From Lachnospiraceae bacterium AF51-6-b8A (GTDB lineage: Bacteria > Bacillota > Clostridia > Lachnospirales > Lachnospiraceae): a DNA stretch of 64,000 nucleotides. The stretch covers positions 248,001 through 312,000 of the forward strand of contig JAQCZH010000001.1 of assembly GCA_027682585.1 (NCBI GenBank), read 5' to 3'. The position numbers and the translations under genes are program-made. The number at the start of each line of letters is the position of its first letter. Positions within the stretch are counted from its first letter, which is position 1. Positions 43,518 to 53,003 of the stretch are shown here, one piece after another. The notes under the pieces were generated by a model. The model searched no databases. It saw only the letters and a list, made by a program, of their open reading frames with translations, and was not told the DNA's origin.

Positions 43518-44948
43518 TTGAAATTCAGTGAATTAGAACTAAAAAAAGATCTGCTCAGTGCAATTCGCAAGGCGGGCTACGAGGAGCCGACACCCATTCA
43601 GGAACAGTCCATTCCTGTCATCTTAGAGGGAAAGGATATGGTTGGCTGCGCTCAGACCGGAACCGGGAAAACAGCGGCATTTGCTCTGCCTATTCTGCAG
43701 AAACTTACGGTCATAAAGAGGGCCAAGACCAGAGCTCTGATCCTGACACCCACGCGTGAATTGGCGATTCAAATCTTTGATAATTTTAAGAAATACGGAA
43801 GGTATCTGCATCTGCGTACAGTCTGTCTCTATGGAGGAGCCAGAAGGGGGCCCCAGATTGGCGCTCTGCGCAGAGGGGCGGATATTATCGTCGCCACGCC
43901 GGGAAGACTGCTTGATTTTATGGGTGAAGAACTGGCAGACCTGAGTTCGGTGGAGCTGCTGGTCTTAGATGAGGCTGATCGGATGCTGGATATGGGGTTC
44001 CTTCCCGATGTCACTCGCATTGTTGAGAGCACACCATCTGAGCGTCAGACAGTTATGTTCTCTGCCACTATGGAGAAAGAGGTCCGCAAGCTGGCCGATC
44101 GCATGCTGAGGGAGCCTGTGCAGATCCAGGTGACCCCGGAGAATGAGGCGGCCGATACCGTTGACCAGAAACTGATATTTACCAGTCACGAGGATAAGAG
44201 AGAAGTAATTGTCTCCCTGTTGACAGATGAGGCGGTGGAGAGCGCGATCGTTTTTACCAGAACCAAGCATGGAGCTGACAAGCTGTCCAGAGAGCTAAAG
44301 CGCCGGGGCATTGTATCTGTGGCAATTCACGGGGATAAGACCCAGGGGCAAAGACAGGATGCTCTGAATCGCTTTAAGTCCGGTAAAATCAAGGTTATGG
44401 TAGCTACGGATGTAGCTGCAAGAGGGCTGGATATTCCGAAATTGTCTCATGTATTCAATTATGATGTACCGGAGGAGGCGGGAGCTTATATCCACCGTAT
44501 CGGTCGTACCGGTCGCGCGGGAGAGAGTGGTATCGCCATTACGCTTTGCTGTGAGGCGGAACGGGATGCCCTGCGTGAGGTAGAGGAACTCCTGGAGAAG
44601 CCGATTCCGGAGCTTCAGACACAGTGGTCCCTTCCGCTGGAGAGAAAGACCAGAAAGGGAAGGGGACACGCAAGACATGGGCGGGGAGGACGCAGAACTG
44701 GCAGCCAGAGAAGAGGAAAACAGAGAGGCAACAGGACTGGCGCAGAAAACCGTCAGGGGCACGTGACTCAAAAGCAAAGGGCGGGCGGCGCTTCCGGGGG
44801 CAGCCGGAGAAGAAGGCGCAGGGAACAGGGGCCCCGTCCTATGCCGAATATCAATAATGGACGTTCCGAGAGGGAGAATGTCAGCGATGAGTTCAGAGGA
44901 AGAGGAGGATATTCCGGTTCCTATTACGGGCAGGGGAGAGGCCGCTAA
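43518..44948 (+). CDS. DEAD-box RNA helicase
   Basis: The 476-residue ATP-dependent RNA helicase has all core motifs: Q motif PTPIQEQSIP, Walker A AQTGTGKT, PTRELA, TPGRLL, VLDEADRMLDMGF, SAT, ARGLDIP and HRIGRTGRAG. The C-terminal 90 residues are rich in Arg and Gly (SRRRRRREQG, FRGRGGYSGSYYGQGRGR), an RNA-binding tail like those of CshA- and DeaD-type helicases. The start is TTG behind AGAGGAG. It probably acts in ribosome assembly or mRNA decay. A lipid kinase gene starts two bases after its stop. Confidence 0.95.
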   Translation: MKFSELELKKDLLSAIRKAGYEEPTPIQEQSIPVILEGKDMVGCAQTGTGKTAAFALPILQKLTVIKRAKTRALILTPTRELAIQIFDNFKKYGRYLHLRTVCLYGGARRGPQIGALRRGADIIVATPGRLLDFMGEELADLSSVELLVLDEADRMLDMGFLPDVTRIVESTPSERQTVMFSATMEKEVRKLADRMLREPVQIQVTPENEAADTVDQKLIFTSHEDKREVIVSLLTDEAVESAIVFTRTKHGADKLSRELKRRGIVSVAIHGDKTQGQRQDALNRFKSGKIKVMVATDVAARGLDIPKLSHVFNYDVPEEAGAYIHRIGRTGRAGESGIAITLCCEAERDALREVEELLEKPIPELQTQWSLPLERKTRKGRGHARHGRGGRRTGSQRRGKQRGNRTGAENRQGHVTQKQRAGGASGGSRRRRRREQGPRPMPNINNGRSERENVSDEFRGRGGYSGSYYGQGRGR

Positions 44949-44949
44949 T

Positions 44950-45936
44950 ATGTTTTACTTCATTGCCAATATACATGCCAGAAGCGGACAGAGTATGAAG
45001 GCCTGGGAGAAAATCAGGCGTCGACTGAACAGGGGAGGGATTTCTTTTCAGATCCATATGACCCGGTACGCAGGACATGCCGTGCAGTTGGCCGATCAGA
45101 TGTCAGAACAGGCGGCCGCTGATTTTAACCGTGACGGATCGCGTTCGACTATTGTCGCGGTTGGAGGAGACGGCACCTTCAACGAGATCATCAACGGGAT
45201 GCATGACTTTGACAAGGTGAATCTGGCAATGATCCCTCTGGGAAGCGGCAATGATCTTGGGCGGGGACTTGGGATTACCAGTAAAGATCCTCTGGCAAGG
45301 CTTGAGGATATCCTGACAAACTGTTCGGATGCCGGGGCGGAAGAAGGAACAGAGAGCCGCATTCGAAGGATGGATTTGGGACGGGTGGAACTGGAAGACG
45401 GAAACAGCCGCCTCTTCGCTATTTCCTGTGGCATGGGTTTTGACGCTGCTGTCTGCAGGGGAGTAGATCACATGTATATGAAAGGCGTCCTGAATAAGCT
45501 TCATATGGGACGGCTGTCCTATCTGGCCAAGACTCTGCAGACGATCCTCTCCATGCCCTTTTACCGGGGGCGGATTGTCTATCGCAACAAGAAAGGCCGC
45601 AGCTGCCTTGAAGCTGGGAATATGATCTTCGCTGCCGCCATGAATCAGGCAGCTGAGGGAGGAGGCGTTCCCATGTATCCCGGGGCAAATGCCTTCGATG
45701 GGAAACTCGGTGTCTGCCTGGCAGACTCTCTGCCTCGCCTGCTTGCTTTGGTTATGCTGCCGGGCTTTATTTTTCGGATGCATCGAATCCTGCCTGGAGT
45801 GCATCTGATGGAGACAGAAAGCCTGCAGATTCATATGGAGGAAGCCCTGCCGGTTCACTCAGATGGAGAGGATCTGGGGATGCACCGCAAGATTCAGATC
45901 AGCTGTCAGCCGGGCAGGCTGCGGGTTTTTATTTGA
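44950..45936 (+). CDS. Diacylglycerol kinase-family lipid kinase (DgkB/YegS type)
   Basis: The 328-residue protein has the DAGK catalytic signatures VAVGGDGTFNEIINGM and MIPLGSGNDLGRGLG, and the C-terminal lid with PVHSDGEDLG. Such enzymes phosphorylate diacylglycerol or related lipids; in Gram-positives DgkB recycles the diacylglycerol released when lipoteichoic acid is made. The start is placed at MFYFIANIHARSG, the usual family beginning, two bases after the helicase stop. An in-frame extension inside the helicase gene is possible but unlikely. Confidence 0.9.
   Translation: MFYFIANIHARSGQSMKAWEKIRRRLNRGGISFQIHMTRYAGHAVQLADQMSEQAAADFNRDGSRSTIVAVGGDGTFNEIINGMHDFDKVNLAMIPLGSGNDLGRGLGITSKDPLARLEDILTNCSDAGAEEGTESRIRRMDLGRVELEDGNSRLFAISCGMGFDAAVCRGVDHMYMKGVLNKLHMGRLSYLAKTLQTILSMPFYRGRIVYRNKKGRSCLEAGNMIFAAAMNQAAEGGGVPMYPGANAFDGKLGVCLADSLPRLLALVMLPGFIFRMHRILPGVHLMETESLQIHMEEALPVHSDGEDLGMHRKIQISCQPGRLRVFI
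45907..45935 (+). terminator. Possible terminator overlapping the end of the lipid kinase gene
   Basis: CAGCC/GGCTG is followed by CGGGTTTTTATTT within the last codons. Confidence 0.45.
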
Positions 45937-45969
45937 AATAGATCTGTTTTTTTGAGGCAAGACCCGGAA

Positions 45970-45998
45970 TTGCAGGGACTGTTCTTGCGTGGTAAAGT
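45970..45998 (+). promoter_or_regulatory. Promoter of the purine nucleoside phosphorylase gene
   Basis: TTGCAG and TAAAGT are 17 bases apart. Confidence 0.5.
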
Positions 45999-46131
45999 GA
46001 AGAACAGAGTTGAGATGCGGGTCGGAGGAAGCTCTGAGCCGCGTTTTTGGATGGAAATTTGTCTGGTCAGGAAGAATCGGGAGACTGATTTGCAGAGGAA
46101 GAGTCTGTGAGAAGGAAGGAGAGGAACTTGT

Positions 46132-46974
46132 ATGAATTCGGTCTATGAGAAGTTACAGAGGGCTTATGCGAGTGTACAGGAACGTATTCCTTTTATGCCA
46201 AAGCTGGCCCTGGTTCTGGGGTCCGGTCTGGGTAATTTCGCTGACAGCATGCAGGTGGAAGCGGTTATCCCCTATGGGGAGATCGAAGGATTCCCGCAGT
46301 CGACGACTCCGGGCCATGCGGGGCGCTATGTGTTTGGTCACGTGGCAGGAACACCGGCTGTCATCATGCAGGGGCGGATCCATTATTATGAAGGTTATGA
46401 GATGGAAGAGGTGGTCATGCCCATCCGCCTGATGGGTATGATGGGAGCTGAGATTCTCTTTTTGACCAATGCTTCGGGGGGGATTCGTCAGGGTTTTGCG
46501 GTGGGGGATCTCATGCTGATTCGCGACCAGATTTCCTTTCTGCTGCCCTCTCCTCTGCGCGGGGCGAATATCGGACAACTGGGGACCCGCTTCCCGGACA
46601 TGAGTCATATCTATGATCCCGCTCTTTCAGATCGGATCAGGGATACGGCGATGGAAGAGGGAATCGGCCTTAAGGAGGGGGTTTATCTGCAGACAAAGGG
46701 TCCCCAGTATGAGTCTCCGGCAGAGATCAGAGCGGCCAGGACCATGGGAGCGGATGCTGTCGGTATGTCCACTGCCTGTGAGGCGATTGCGGCCAGACAC
46801 ATGGGAATGCGTGTGGTCGGTGTCTCCTGCATTTCCAATCTGGCGACAGGCATCAGTCCCTGTCCTCTGTCAGAGCAGGAGGTGATTGAGGCCGGCAGGG
46901 TCGTGGCAGAGAAGTTTGCCAGACTGGTGACCAGATCCGTTGCGAAAATGCGGGACAGGGATCAGTCAGTATAA
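46132..46974 (+). CDS. punA: Purine-nucleoside phosphorylase (trimeric type)
   Basis: The enzyme cleaves purine nucleosides with phosphate for salvage. The 280-residue length, LVLGSGLGNFAD phosphate loop, TPGHAGRYVFG, QGRIHYYEGY and TNASGGI, GPQYESPAEIR and VGMSTACEAIAARH identify the trimeric PNP II family rather than hexameric DeoD. It precedes a purine deaminase-like amidohydrolase by 133 bases, which suggests a purine salvage group. Confidence 0.93.
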   Translation: MNSVYEKLQRAYASVQERIPFMPKLALVLGSGLGNFADSMQVEAVIPYGEIEGFPQSTTPGHAGRYVFGHVAGTPAVIMQGRIHYYEGYEMEEVVMPIRLMGMMGAEILFLTNASGGIRQGFAVGDLMLIRDQISFLLPSPLRGANIGQLGTRFPDMSHIYDPALSDRIRDTAMEEGIGLKEGVYLQTKGPQYESPAEIRAARTMGADAVGMSTACEAIAARHMGMRVVGVSCISNLATGISPCPLSEQEVIEAGRVVAEKFARLVTRSVAKMRDRDQSV

Positions 46975-47107
46975 ACAGCCGGCAAAGAGGTCACCAAAAC
47001 GACCGGGAGTTTCTAATTAACTGGCAGAAGGTAAGGGGGAATGCGAGGGCAGGATATATGGAGTTTGCGAAAGGCTGTGTGAGAAACAAAGTGAAGGGAG
47101 AGGAAGG

Positions 47108-48433
47108 ATGAATATCCGATTTTATAATGCCAGGATCATGGTCCTTGACCGTGAGGAGAAGCCTGCTCTGGTCCGGGGAGAACTCTGGGTTCAGGGGAAT
47201 CAGATTATCTATGTCGGTGACGGGCAGGACAGTCGGGCTCAGGAGGTTGCTTCAGAGAACAGTCCTCTGGTCTGGGAGCGGCAGGAGAACTGTCAGGGGA
47301 ATCTGCTGATGCCGGGCTTCAAGAATGCCCACACCCACACGGCGATGACTTTCGTGCGCACGGTGGCGGATGATCTGCCCCTGCAGGACTGGCTGACCAA
47401 ACAGATTTTCCCCAGAGAAGACTGCCTGCAGGAGGAGGATGTCTACTGGCTGGATATTCTGGGTATTATGGAATATCTGACATCCGGGATTACGTCCAAC
47501 TTCGATATGTACTTTTACCCGCCCATGAACGCCAGAGCCTCGGTAGACACAGGCTTTCGCACAGTGCAGGTTCCGGGCTTTAATAATTTCGGCGCTCCGA
47601 TTGCGTCTGTCGAAGAGAATATGTGCCGGGTCAACGAGATGGGGGACCTGGTTTCCATGATGGTGGGATTCCACGCGGAATATACCACGTCCATGGAGCG
47701 GATGGAGGATGTGGCCAGACTGGCGGCCAAGTACAAGAGTCCTGTTTTCCTCCACAATTCTGAGACTGAGCGGGAAGTAAAGGAGTGTATCGGCCGCTGG
47801 GGAAAGACACCTACCCAGCTGACCGAGTCTCTGGGAATGTATGAGTATGGCGGCGGCGGTTATCACTGCATCTGGTTCTGCGATGAGGACTTTGAGATCT
47901 ATAAGAAGAGAGGACTGACCGCCGTTACCAACCCGGCCTCCAACCTCAAGCTGGCCTCTGGTATCGCGCCGATCAGCCGTTTTCTCGCGGAGGGGATTTC
48001 TCTGGCGATCGGTACGGACGGGGCTTCTTCCAATAATGCTCTGGATATGTTTCGTGAGATGTATCTGACCACGGCTCTCGCCAAGGTGCGGGAGAGAGAT
48101 GCCTCCGCTGTTCCGGCCGAGGATGTCCTCTACATGGCGACTGCAGGCGGAGCGAAAGCGATGGGACTGACGGACTGCGATCGACTGGCTGAGGGCAAGA
48201 AAGCCGACTTGATCATGATTGATCTCAAACAGCCCAACATGCAGCCGGAGAATGATATCTTAAAGAACCTGGTTTATTCCGGAAGCAAACAGAATGTGAA
48301 GATGACCATGGTCGATGGAAGGATTCTCTACGAAAATGGGAGCTTTCATATTGGTTTTGATCCGGGGGATATTTACGCCAGGGCTAATGAGATCATCCAG
48401 AGAATCAATCGGGAGGCGGGGTTTGGCCAATGA
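47108..48433 (+). CDS. Amidohydrolase, MTA/SAH or adenosine deaminase type
   Basis: The 441-residue protein is a metal-dependent hydrolase of the SsnA/TrzF-AtzB group. GFKNAHTHTAMTFVRTVADDLPLQDWL supplies the metal-binding HxH. LHNSETEREV provides the next histidine and AIGTDGASSNNALDM the final aspartate. This layout fits 5-methylthioadenosine/S-adenosylhomocysteine deaminases. Substrate cannot be fixed from sequence; the upstream purine phosphorylase supports a purine nucleoside. It overlaps the next gene by four bases. Confidence 0.88.
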   Translation: MNIRFYNARIMVLDREEKPALVRGELWVQGNQIIYVGDGQDSRAQEVASENSPLVWERQENCQGNLLMPGFKNAHTHTAMTFVRTVADDLPLQDWLTKQIFPREDCLQEEDVYWLDILGIMEYLTSGITSNFDMYFYPPMNARASVDTGFRTVQVPGFNNFGAPIASVEENMCRVNEMGDLVSMMVGFHAEYTTSMERMEDVARLAAKYKSPVFLHNSETEREVKECIGRWGKTPTQLTESLGMYEYGGGGYHCIWFCDEDFEIYKKRGLTAVTNPASNLKLASGIAPISRFLAEGISLAIGTDGASSNNALDMFREMYLTTALAKVRERDASAVPAEDVLYMATAGGAKAMGLTDCDRLAEGKKADLIMIDLKQPNMQPENDILKNLVYSGSKQNVKMTMVDGRILYENGSFHIGFDPGDIYARANEIIQRINREAGFGQ

Positions 48434-49197
48434 TCAAGGTGACTTATATTCAGCACAGCTCCTATCTTGTGGAACTGGATCATACCCTCCTTCTCTTTGA
48501 CTATTTTCCCCCGGATGCCCTGTCTGACCGCATGGTTTTCGGAGGGAAGATTCCTGCCTTCCCCCAGGACAAGAAGCTCTATGTATTCGCCAGTCACCGG
48601 CACAGGGATCACTGGACGCCGGAGGTTCTGGCCTGGCAGAAAACCCGTCACCCGGATATCAGCTATATTTTAAGCGATGATATCCATATCCCGAGGGATC
48701 TCTTAGCCCGGCTGGGACACAGGGGGGACAGGGAGTTTAAGAAACGCATTCACAGGGTCTCTCCGGTCTCTGTTTACCGCGTTGACGATCTTGTGATTCA
48801 GACCCTGCGCTCTACAGACGAGGGCGTGGCCTTTTATATTGAAGCGGAGGGCCTTCACATCTATCACGCCGGTGACCTGCACTGGTGGAACTGGGGTGAG
48901 CGAGGCGAACTCTACTGTGAGACCATCGGCCGGGCTTATAAGCACGAGGTCAACCGGCTGATCGGCAAGCATATTGATCTGGCCTTTGTTGTCCTGGATC
49001 CCCGCATGGGGGAGGGGTTCTCTTATGGCATGGACTACTTCCTGGAACACATTGACTGCGATCTGGTCTTTCCCTGTCATATGTGGCGGGATTATGATCT
49101 GGTAGAGAAGTATAAGCGCCTGCCTCAGGCAGCGAACTTCAGAGATAAGATCGTAGATGTGACCCGGGAGAACATGATCTTTGAGATTGAGGAGTGA
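48430..49197 (+). CDS. MBL-fold metallo-hydrolase
   Basis: The 255-residue protein has the metallo-beta-lactamase zinc motif in ASHRHRDHW (HxHxDH). A further histidine lies in IYHAGDLHWWNW and another in FPCHMW. It has no signal peptide. Relatives include UlaG/YycJ-like hydrolases, but I cannot assign a substrate. The ATGA overlap with the amidohydrolase and the 3-base gap to rnhA suggest one transcript of nucleotide-related enzymes. Confidence 0.88.
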   Translation: MIKVTYIQHSSYLVELDHTLLLFDYFPPDALSDRMVFGGKIPAFPQDKKLYVFASHRHRDHWTPEVLAWQKTRHPDISYILSDDIHIPRDLLARLGHRGDREFKKRIHRVSPVSVYRVDDLVIQTLRSTDEGVAFYIEAEGLHIYHAGDLHWWNWGERGELYCETIGRAYKHEVNRLIGKHIDLAFVVLDPRMGEGFSYGMDYFLEHIDCDLVFPCHMWRDYDLVEKYKRLPQAANFRDKIVDVTRENMIFEIEE

Positions 49198-49200
49198 GCA

Positions 49201-49677
49201 ATGCGAGTGACAATTTACACCGATGGGGCGGCCCGCGGCAATCCGGACGGCCCGGGCGGTTATGGAGCGGTCTTGTCCTATATGGATGCGGTGGGAAAAG
49301 AGCATATCAGGGAGCTCTCCTGCGGTTACAAGAAGACTACGAACAACCGCATGGAACTCATGGGAGTGATTCGGGCCCTGGAGGCTCTCAACCGTCCCTG
49401 TCAGGTGGATCTCTGGTCGGACTCCCAGTATGTGGTTAAGGCTTTCAATGAACACTGGATTGACAACTGGCAAAAGAGGGGGTGGAAGACTGCAGGGAAA
49501 AAAACGGTAAAGAACATGGATCTCTGGAAGAAGCTCCTTGAGGTGATGGCTCCGCACCAGGTGACCTTCCACTGGGTCAAGGGACATGCCGGTCAGGCCT
49601 ATAATGAGCGCTGTGATCTCCTGGCTACGACTGCCGCGGATGGGGAGAATCTGTGCGATGATGTGGAGTTGAATTGA
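49201..49677 (+). CDS. rnhA: Ribonuclease HI
   Basis: RNase HI cuts the RNA strand of RNA-DNA hybrids. The 158-residue protein has the active-site acids in [43 protein letters not shown] and NERCDLLA. The basic handle region ([17 protein letters not shown]) is present, as in E. coli RNase HI. It starts three bases after the metallo-hydrolase stop with GAGGAGTGAG as the ribosome site. Confidence 0.96.
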   Translation: MRVTIYTDGAARGNPDGPGGYGAVLSYMDAVGKEHIRELSCGYKKTTNNRMELMGVIRALEALNRPCQVDLWSDSQYVVKAFNEHWIDNWQKRGWKTAGKKTVKNMDLWKKLLEVMAPHQVTFHWVKGHAGQAYNERCDLLATTAADGENLCDDVELN

Positions 49678-49697
49678 GTCTGCCGATTCACTATAAT
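49669..49697 (+). promoter_or_regulatory. Promoter of alaS
   Basis: TTGAAT and a perfect TATAAT are 17 bases apart. The -35 lies inside the last codons of rnhA. The leader of about 90 bases has no T-box. Confidence 0.8.
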
Positions 49698-49794
49698 TGC
49701 TGTGTTATGCGTGCATTTGCCTGTTTTGTCGGATCATAGGTAAGCCGGTCTGCGGATGATTGACCTCGGAGCGGTCGATAAGGAGATGTAGTCC

Positions 49795-52473
49795 ATGGAA
49801 AAATTCGGAGTAAACCAGCTGCGAAGAATGTATTTGGAGTTCTTTGAGAGCAAGGGACATCTGGTGATGAAGAGCTTCTCGCTCGTGCCCCACAACGATG
49901 ACAGCCTGCTGCTCATCAATGCGGGTATGGCGCCCTTAAAGCCCTATTTTACAGGCCAGGAGATTCCTCCCCGCCGCCGCGTCACCACCTGCCAGAAGTG
50001 TGTCCGCACCGGAGACATTGAAAATGTCGGAAAGACAGCCCGACATCTGACCTTCTTCGAGATGCTCGGTAATTTCTCCTTTGGCGATTATTTTAAGAGA
50101 GAGGCCATTCACTGGTCCTGGGAGTTCTTGACCAGGGTGCTGAAGCTTGAGCCGGATCGTCTCTATCCCACTATCTTTATTGATGATGAGGAGGCCTATC
50201 AGATCTGGACCCAGGAGGTTGGAGTCGCTTCTGATCACGTTTATCGCTTTGGGAAGGATCCAAAGACCGGCGCCTCCGATAACTTCTGGGAGCACGGATC
50301 CGGGCCCTGTGGTCCCTGCTCTGAGATCTACTATGACCGAGGTGAGAAATACGGCAATGGCCCTGATGATGTTGTGGGCGGCGAGGGTGACCGCTTCATG
50401 GAGATCTGGAACAATGTCTTTACCCAGTTCAATAATGACGGCCACGGCAATTATACAGAGCTTGCCCAGAAGAATATTGACACCGGCATGGGACTGGAGC
50501 GTCTTGCCGTTGTCATGCAGGATGTAGAGACTGTCTTTGAGATCGACACCATGAAGGCGATCCGGGATGAGGTCTGTGCCCTGTCGGGCAAGACCTATGA
50601 GGCAAATGCTTCGGACGATATTTCGATCCGCCTGATCACGGACCATATCCGATCCACCACGTTTATGATCTCCGACGGTATCATGCCCTCCAACGAGGGT
50701 CGCGGCTATGTCCTGCGCCGTCTGATCCGCCGCGCGTCCAGACACGGACGCATGCTGGGAATTTCCGGCGAGTTTATGGCCAGACTTGCGGACGTTGTAA
50801 TTCGTGAGTCCAGGGACGGTTATCCGGAACTCGCCGAGAAACAGGAGTTTATTCGCCGTGTCCTGACGGAAGAAGAGAGAAAGTTCAACGCAACCATCGA
50901 CCAGGGACTGGCTATGCTGGCCCAACTGGAGGATCAGCTCTCAGCCGGAGGAGAGAGAGTTCTCTCCGGAGCAGACGCCTTCCGCCTCTATGACACCTAT
51001 GGATTCCCAGTTGACCTGACGGCGGAGATCCTGGAAGAGAAGGGGATGACCTATGACAGGGAGGGCTTTGCAGCGGCCATGGAGGAGCAGAGAGCCAAGG
51101 CCCGCGGCGCCCGCAAGGCCTCCAATTATATGGGGAAGGAAGCAACGGTCTACGACGATATCGACAACACCGTCAGCTCTTCTTTTGTCGGCTACGACAA
51201 GCTGGAGGCGAGATCAAAGATCAGCGTCCTGACCACCGAGGTGAATCCGGCAGAGGACAAGTACGGCGAATTGGTTGACGCTCTGACCGACGGCAGCAGG
51301 GGAACCGTGATTGTGGACGAGACTCCCTTTTATGGCACCATGGGCGGTCAGCTGGGCGATTCCGGTCTGATTGAGACGGCAGAGGGAACCTTTCGCGTGG
51401 ATGAGACCATCCATTTGCTGGGCGGCCGTATCGGCCACGTGGGACAGATGATTTCCGGCATGCTCAAGGTCGGCGACAGTGTCACTCTGAAGGTTGACGC
51501 CATCCGCCGGGCCAATATCGCCAGAAACCACTCGGCGACTCATCTGCTTCACAGGGCCCTGCGCGAGGTACTGGGAGATCATGTTCAGCAGAAGGGCTCC
51601 TATGTCGACGACAAGAAGCTCCGCTTTGATTTCGTCCATTTCTCCGCCATGTCCACGGAGGAGATCAGGAGGGTTGAGGGCCTGGTCAATGAGCGAATCG
51701 CGGCTGATATTCCGGTTGTAACAGAGATCATGAGCCAGGAGGATGCCAAGAAGACCGGAGCTATGGCTCTCTTTGGGGAGAAGTACGGCGATGAAGTCCG
51801 CGTGGTTGAGATGGGAGATTATTCCACAGAGCTCTGCGGCGGAACCCATGTTGGGCGCACCGGTAAGATACAGGCCTTTAAAGTCATATATGAGGTGGGT
51901 TCTTCCGCCGGCGTCCGCCGGATTGAAGCCCTGACCGGACCAGCTGTTTTTGCCTATTACGAGGATATCGAGAGAGAACTCAATGAAGCGGCCGCAGCGG
52001 CTAAGACCAAGACCTCTGATCTGGTAGAGAAGATCGGGCACATGCAGGAGGAGATCAAGGGTCTGGAGGCGGAGCTGGAGTCTATGAAGGCAGCCGCCGC
52101 AAAAGAGGCCCTTGGCAATGTCGAGGATGCGGTCAAGGAGATCAAGGGGATCAAGTTCCTGGCAAAAGCCCTGGAGGGCGTCGATATGAATGGCCTGCGC
52201 GACCTGGGCGATCAGCTCAAGGCCAGACTGGGAGAGGGTATTGTCCTCCTCGCCTCCGCAAATGACGGTAAGGTTGTTCTCATGGCGACCGCAACCGAAG
52301 GCGCTCAGAAGGCGGGGGCTCATGCCGGCAACCTGATCAAGGGCATTGCGGGACTCGTAGGCGGAGGCGGCGGAGGCCGCCCCAACATGGCGCAGGCCGG
52401 CGGCAAGAATCCGGCGGGGATTCCGGCGGCTCTGGCTGAGGCTGAGAGCGTTCTTGAGGAACAGTTGTCCTAG
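49795..52473 (+). CDS. alaS: Alanyl-tRNA synthetase
   Basis: AlaRS charges tRNA-Ala and edits mischarged serine and glycine. The 892-residue protein has the catalytic start QLRRMYLEFFESKGH, motif 2 TCQKCVRTGDIENVGKTARHLTFFEM, and motif 3 MGLERLAVVMQ. The editing site is RNHSATHLLH with CGGTHVGRTG. The C-terminal oligomerisation domain has GGGGGGRPNMAQAGGK. The length is standard. Confidence 0.98.
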   Translation: MEKFGVNQLRRMYLEFFESKGHLVMKSFSLVPHNDDSLLLINAGMAPLKPYFTGQEIPPRRRVTTCQKCVRTGDIENVGKTARHLTFFEMLGNFSFGDYFKREAIHWSWEFLTRVLKLEPDRLYPTIFIDDEEAYQIWTQEVGVASDHVYRFGKDPKTGASDNFWEHGSGPCGPCSEIYYDRGEKYGNGPDDVVGGEGDRFMEIWNNVFTQFNNDGHGNYTELAQKNIDTGMGLERLAVVMQDVETVFEIDTMKAIRDEVCALSGKTYEANASDDISIRLITDHIRSTTFMISDGIMPSNEGRGYVLRRLIRRASRHGRMLGISGEFMARLADVVIRESRDGYPELAEKQEFIRRVLTEEERKFNATIDQGLAMLAQLEDQLSAGGERVLSGADAFRLYDTYGFPVDLTAEILEEKGMTYDREGFAAAMEEQRAKARGARKASNYMGKEATVYDDIDNTVSSSFVGYDKLEARSKISVLTTEVNPAEDKYGELVDALTDGSRGTVIVDETPFYGTMGGQLGDSGLIETAEGTFRVDETIHLLGGRIGHVGQMISGMLKVGDSVTLKVDAIRRANIARNHSATHLLHRALREVLGDHVQQKGSYVDDKKLRFDFVHFSAMSTEEIRRVEGLVNERIAADIPVVTEIMSQEDAKKTGAMALFGEKYGDEVRVVEMGDYSTELCGGTHVGRTGKIQAFKVIYEVGSSAGVRRIEALTGPAVFAYYEDIERELNEAAAAAKTKTSDLVEKIGHMQEEIKGLEAELESMKAAAAKEALGNVEDAVKEIKGIKFLAKALEGVDMNGLRDLGDQLKARLGEGIVLLASANDGKVVLMATATEGAQKAGAHAGNLIKGIAGLVGGGGGGRPNMAQAGGKNPAGIPAALAEAESVLEEQLS

Positions 52474-52505
52474 GAAGTATTTGCCGGATTGGCTTCTGCT
52501 TGTGT

Positions 52506-52535
52506 TTGACAAGAAAGAGGTCGGGCAAGTATAAT
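52506..52535 (+). promoter_or_regulatory. Promoter of rpsU
   Basis: Perfect TTGACA and TATAAT are 18 bases apart. Confidence 0.9.
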
Positions 52536-52621
52536 ACACATTGGTGTTGCGACTTCCCGTGAATATGCAGTTTCGCGGATTCAAAACACAAATCCACGAC
52601 TGGAGGGAGGTCGAGAAGAGT

Positions 52622-52798
52622 ATGTCAAGCATTATCGTAAAAGAGAATGAGTCTCTTGACAGCGCACTGCGTCGCTTTAAGCGCAGCGTAGCTAAGGCTG
52701 GTATCCAGCAGGAGATCCGCAAGCGCGAGCACTACGAGAAGCCCAGCGTTCGCCGCAAGAAGAAATCTGAGGCAGCACGCAAGCGCAAGTTCAACTGA
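52622..52798 (+). CDS. rpsU: 30S ribosomal protein S21
   Basis: The 58-residue basic protein starts [20 protein letters not shown] and ends with the arginine-rich [17 protein letters not shown], as in all S21. The ATG at 52622 is chosen from the conserved start; an in-frame codon at 52541 would add a non-conserved tail. It is a single-gene unit with consensus promoter and two hairpins after it. Confidence 0.97.
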   Translation: MSSIIVKENESLDSALRRFKRSVAKAGIQQEIRKREHYEKPSVRRKKKSEAARKRKFN

Positions 52799-52807
52799 CC
52801 AGGGAGC

Positions 52808-52890
52808 GATCAGGGGGTGTGAATGCACATCCCTGATCTGAAAACGAAAAGGACTTTCGAACAGAATCGTTCGAAGGCCCTTTCTTTGTT
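52808..52890 (+). terminator. Two consecutive hairpins ending rpsU
   Basis: The first is GATCAGGG/CCCTGATC (52808-52838). The second pairs AAAGGACTTTCGAA with TTCGAAGGCCCTTT and is followed by CTTTG. Confidence 0.75.
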
Positions 52891-52936
52891 GTAGATGGAT
52901 TCGTTTGTCACAATTTATATGGGCGATACCGTTCGA

Positions 52937-52945
52937 TGTTAAAAT
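52937..52945 (+). promoter_or_regulatory. Extended -10 for the bce-like operon
   Basis: TGT precedes TAAAAT, with no clear -35. Confidence 0.4.
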
Positions 52946-53003
52946 TTCTGATTTACGGGACAAGTCTGATGAGAGAGGACGTCCCTGAGAATGGAGATGA
53001 GAG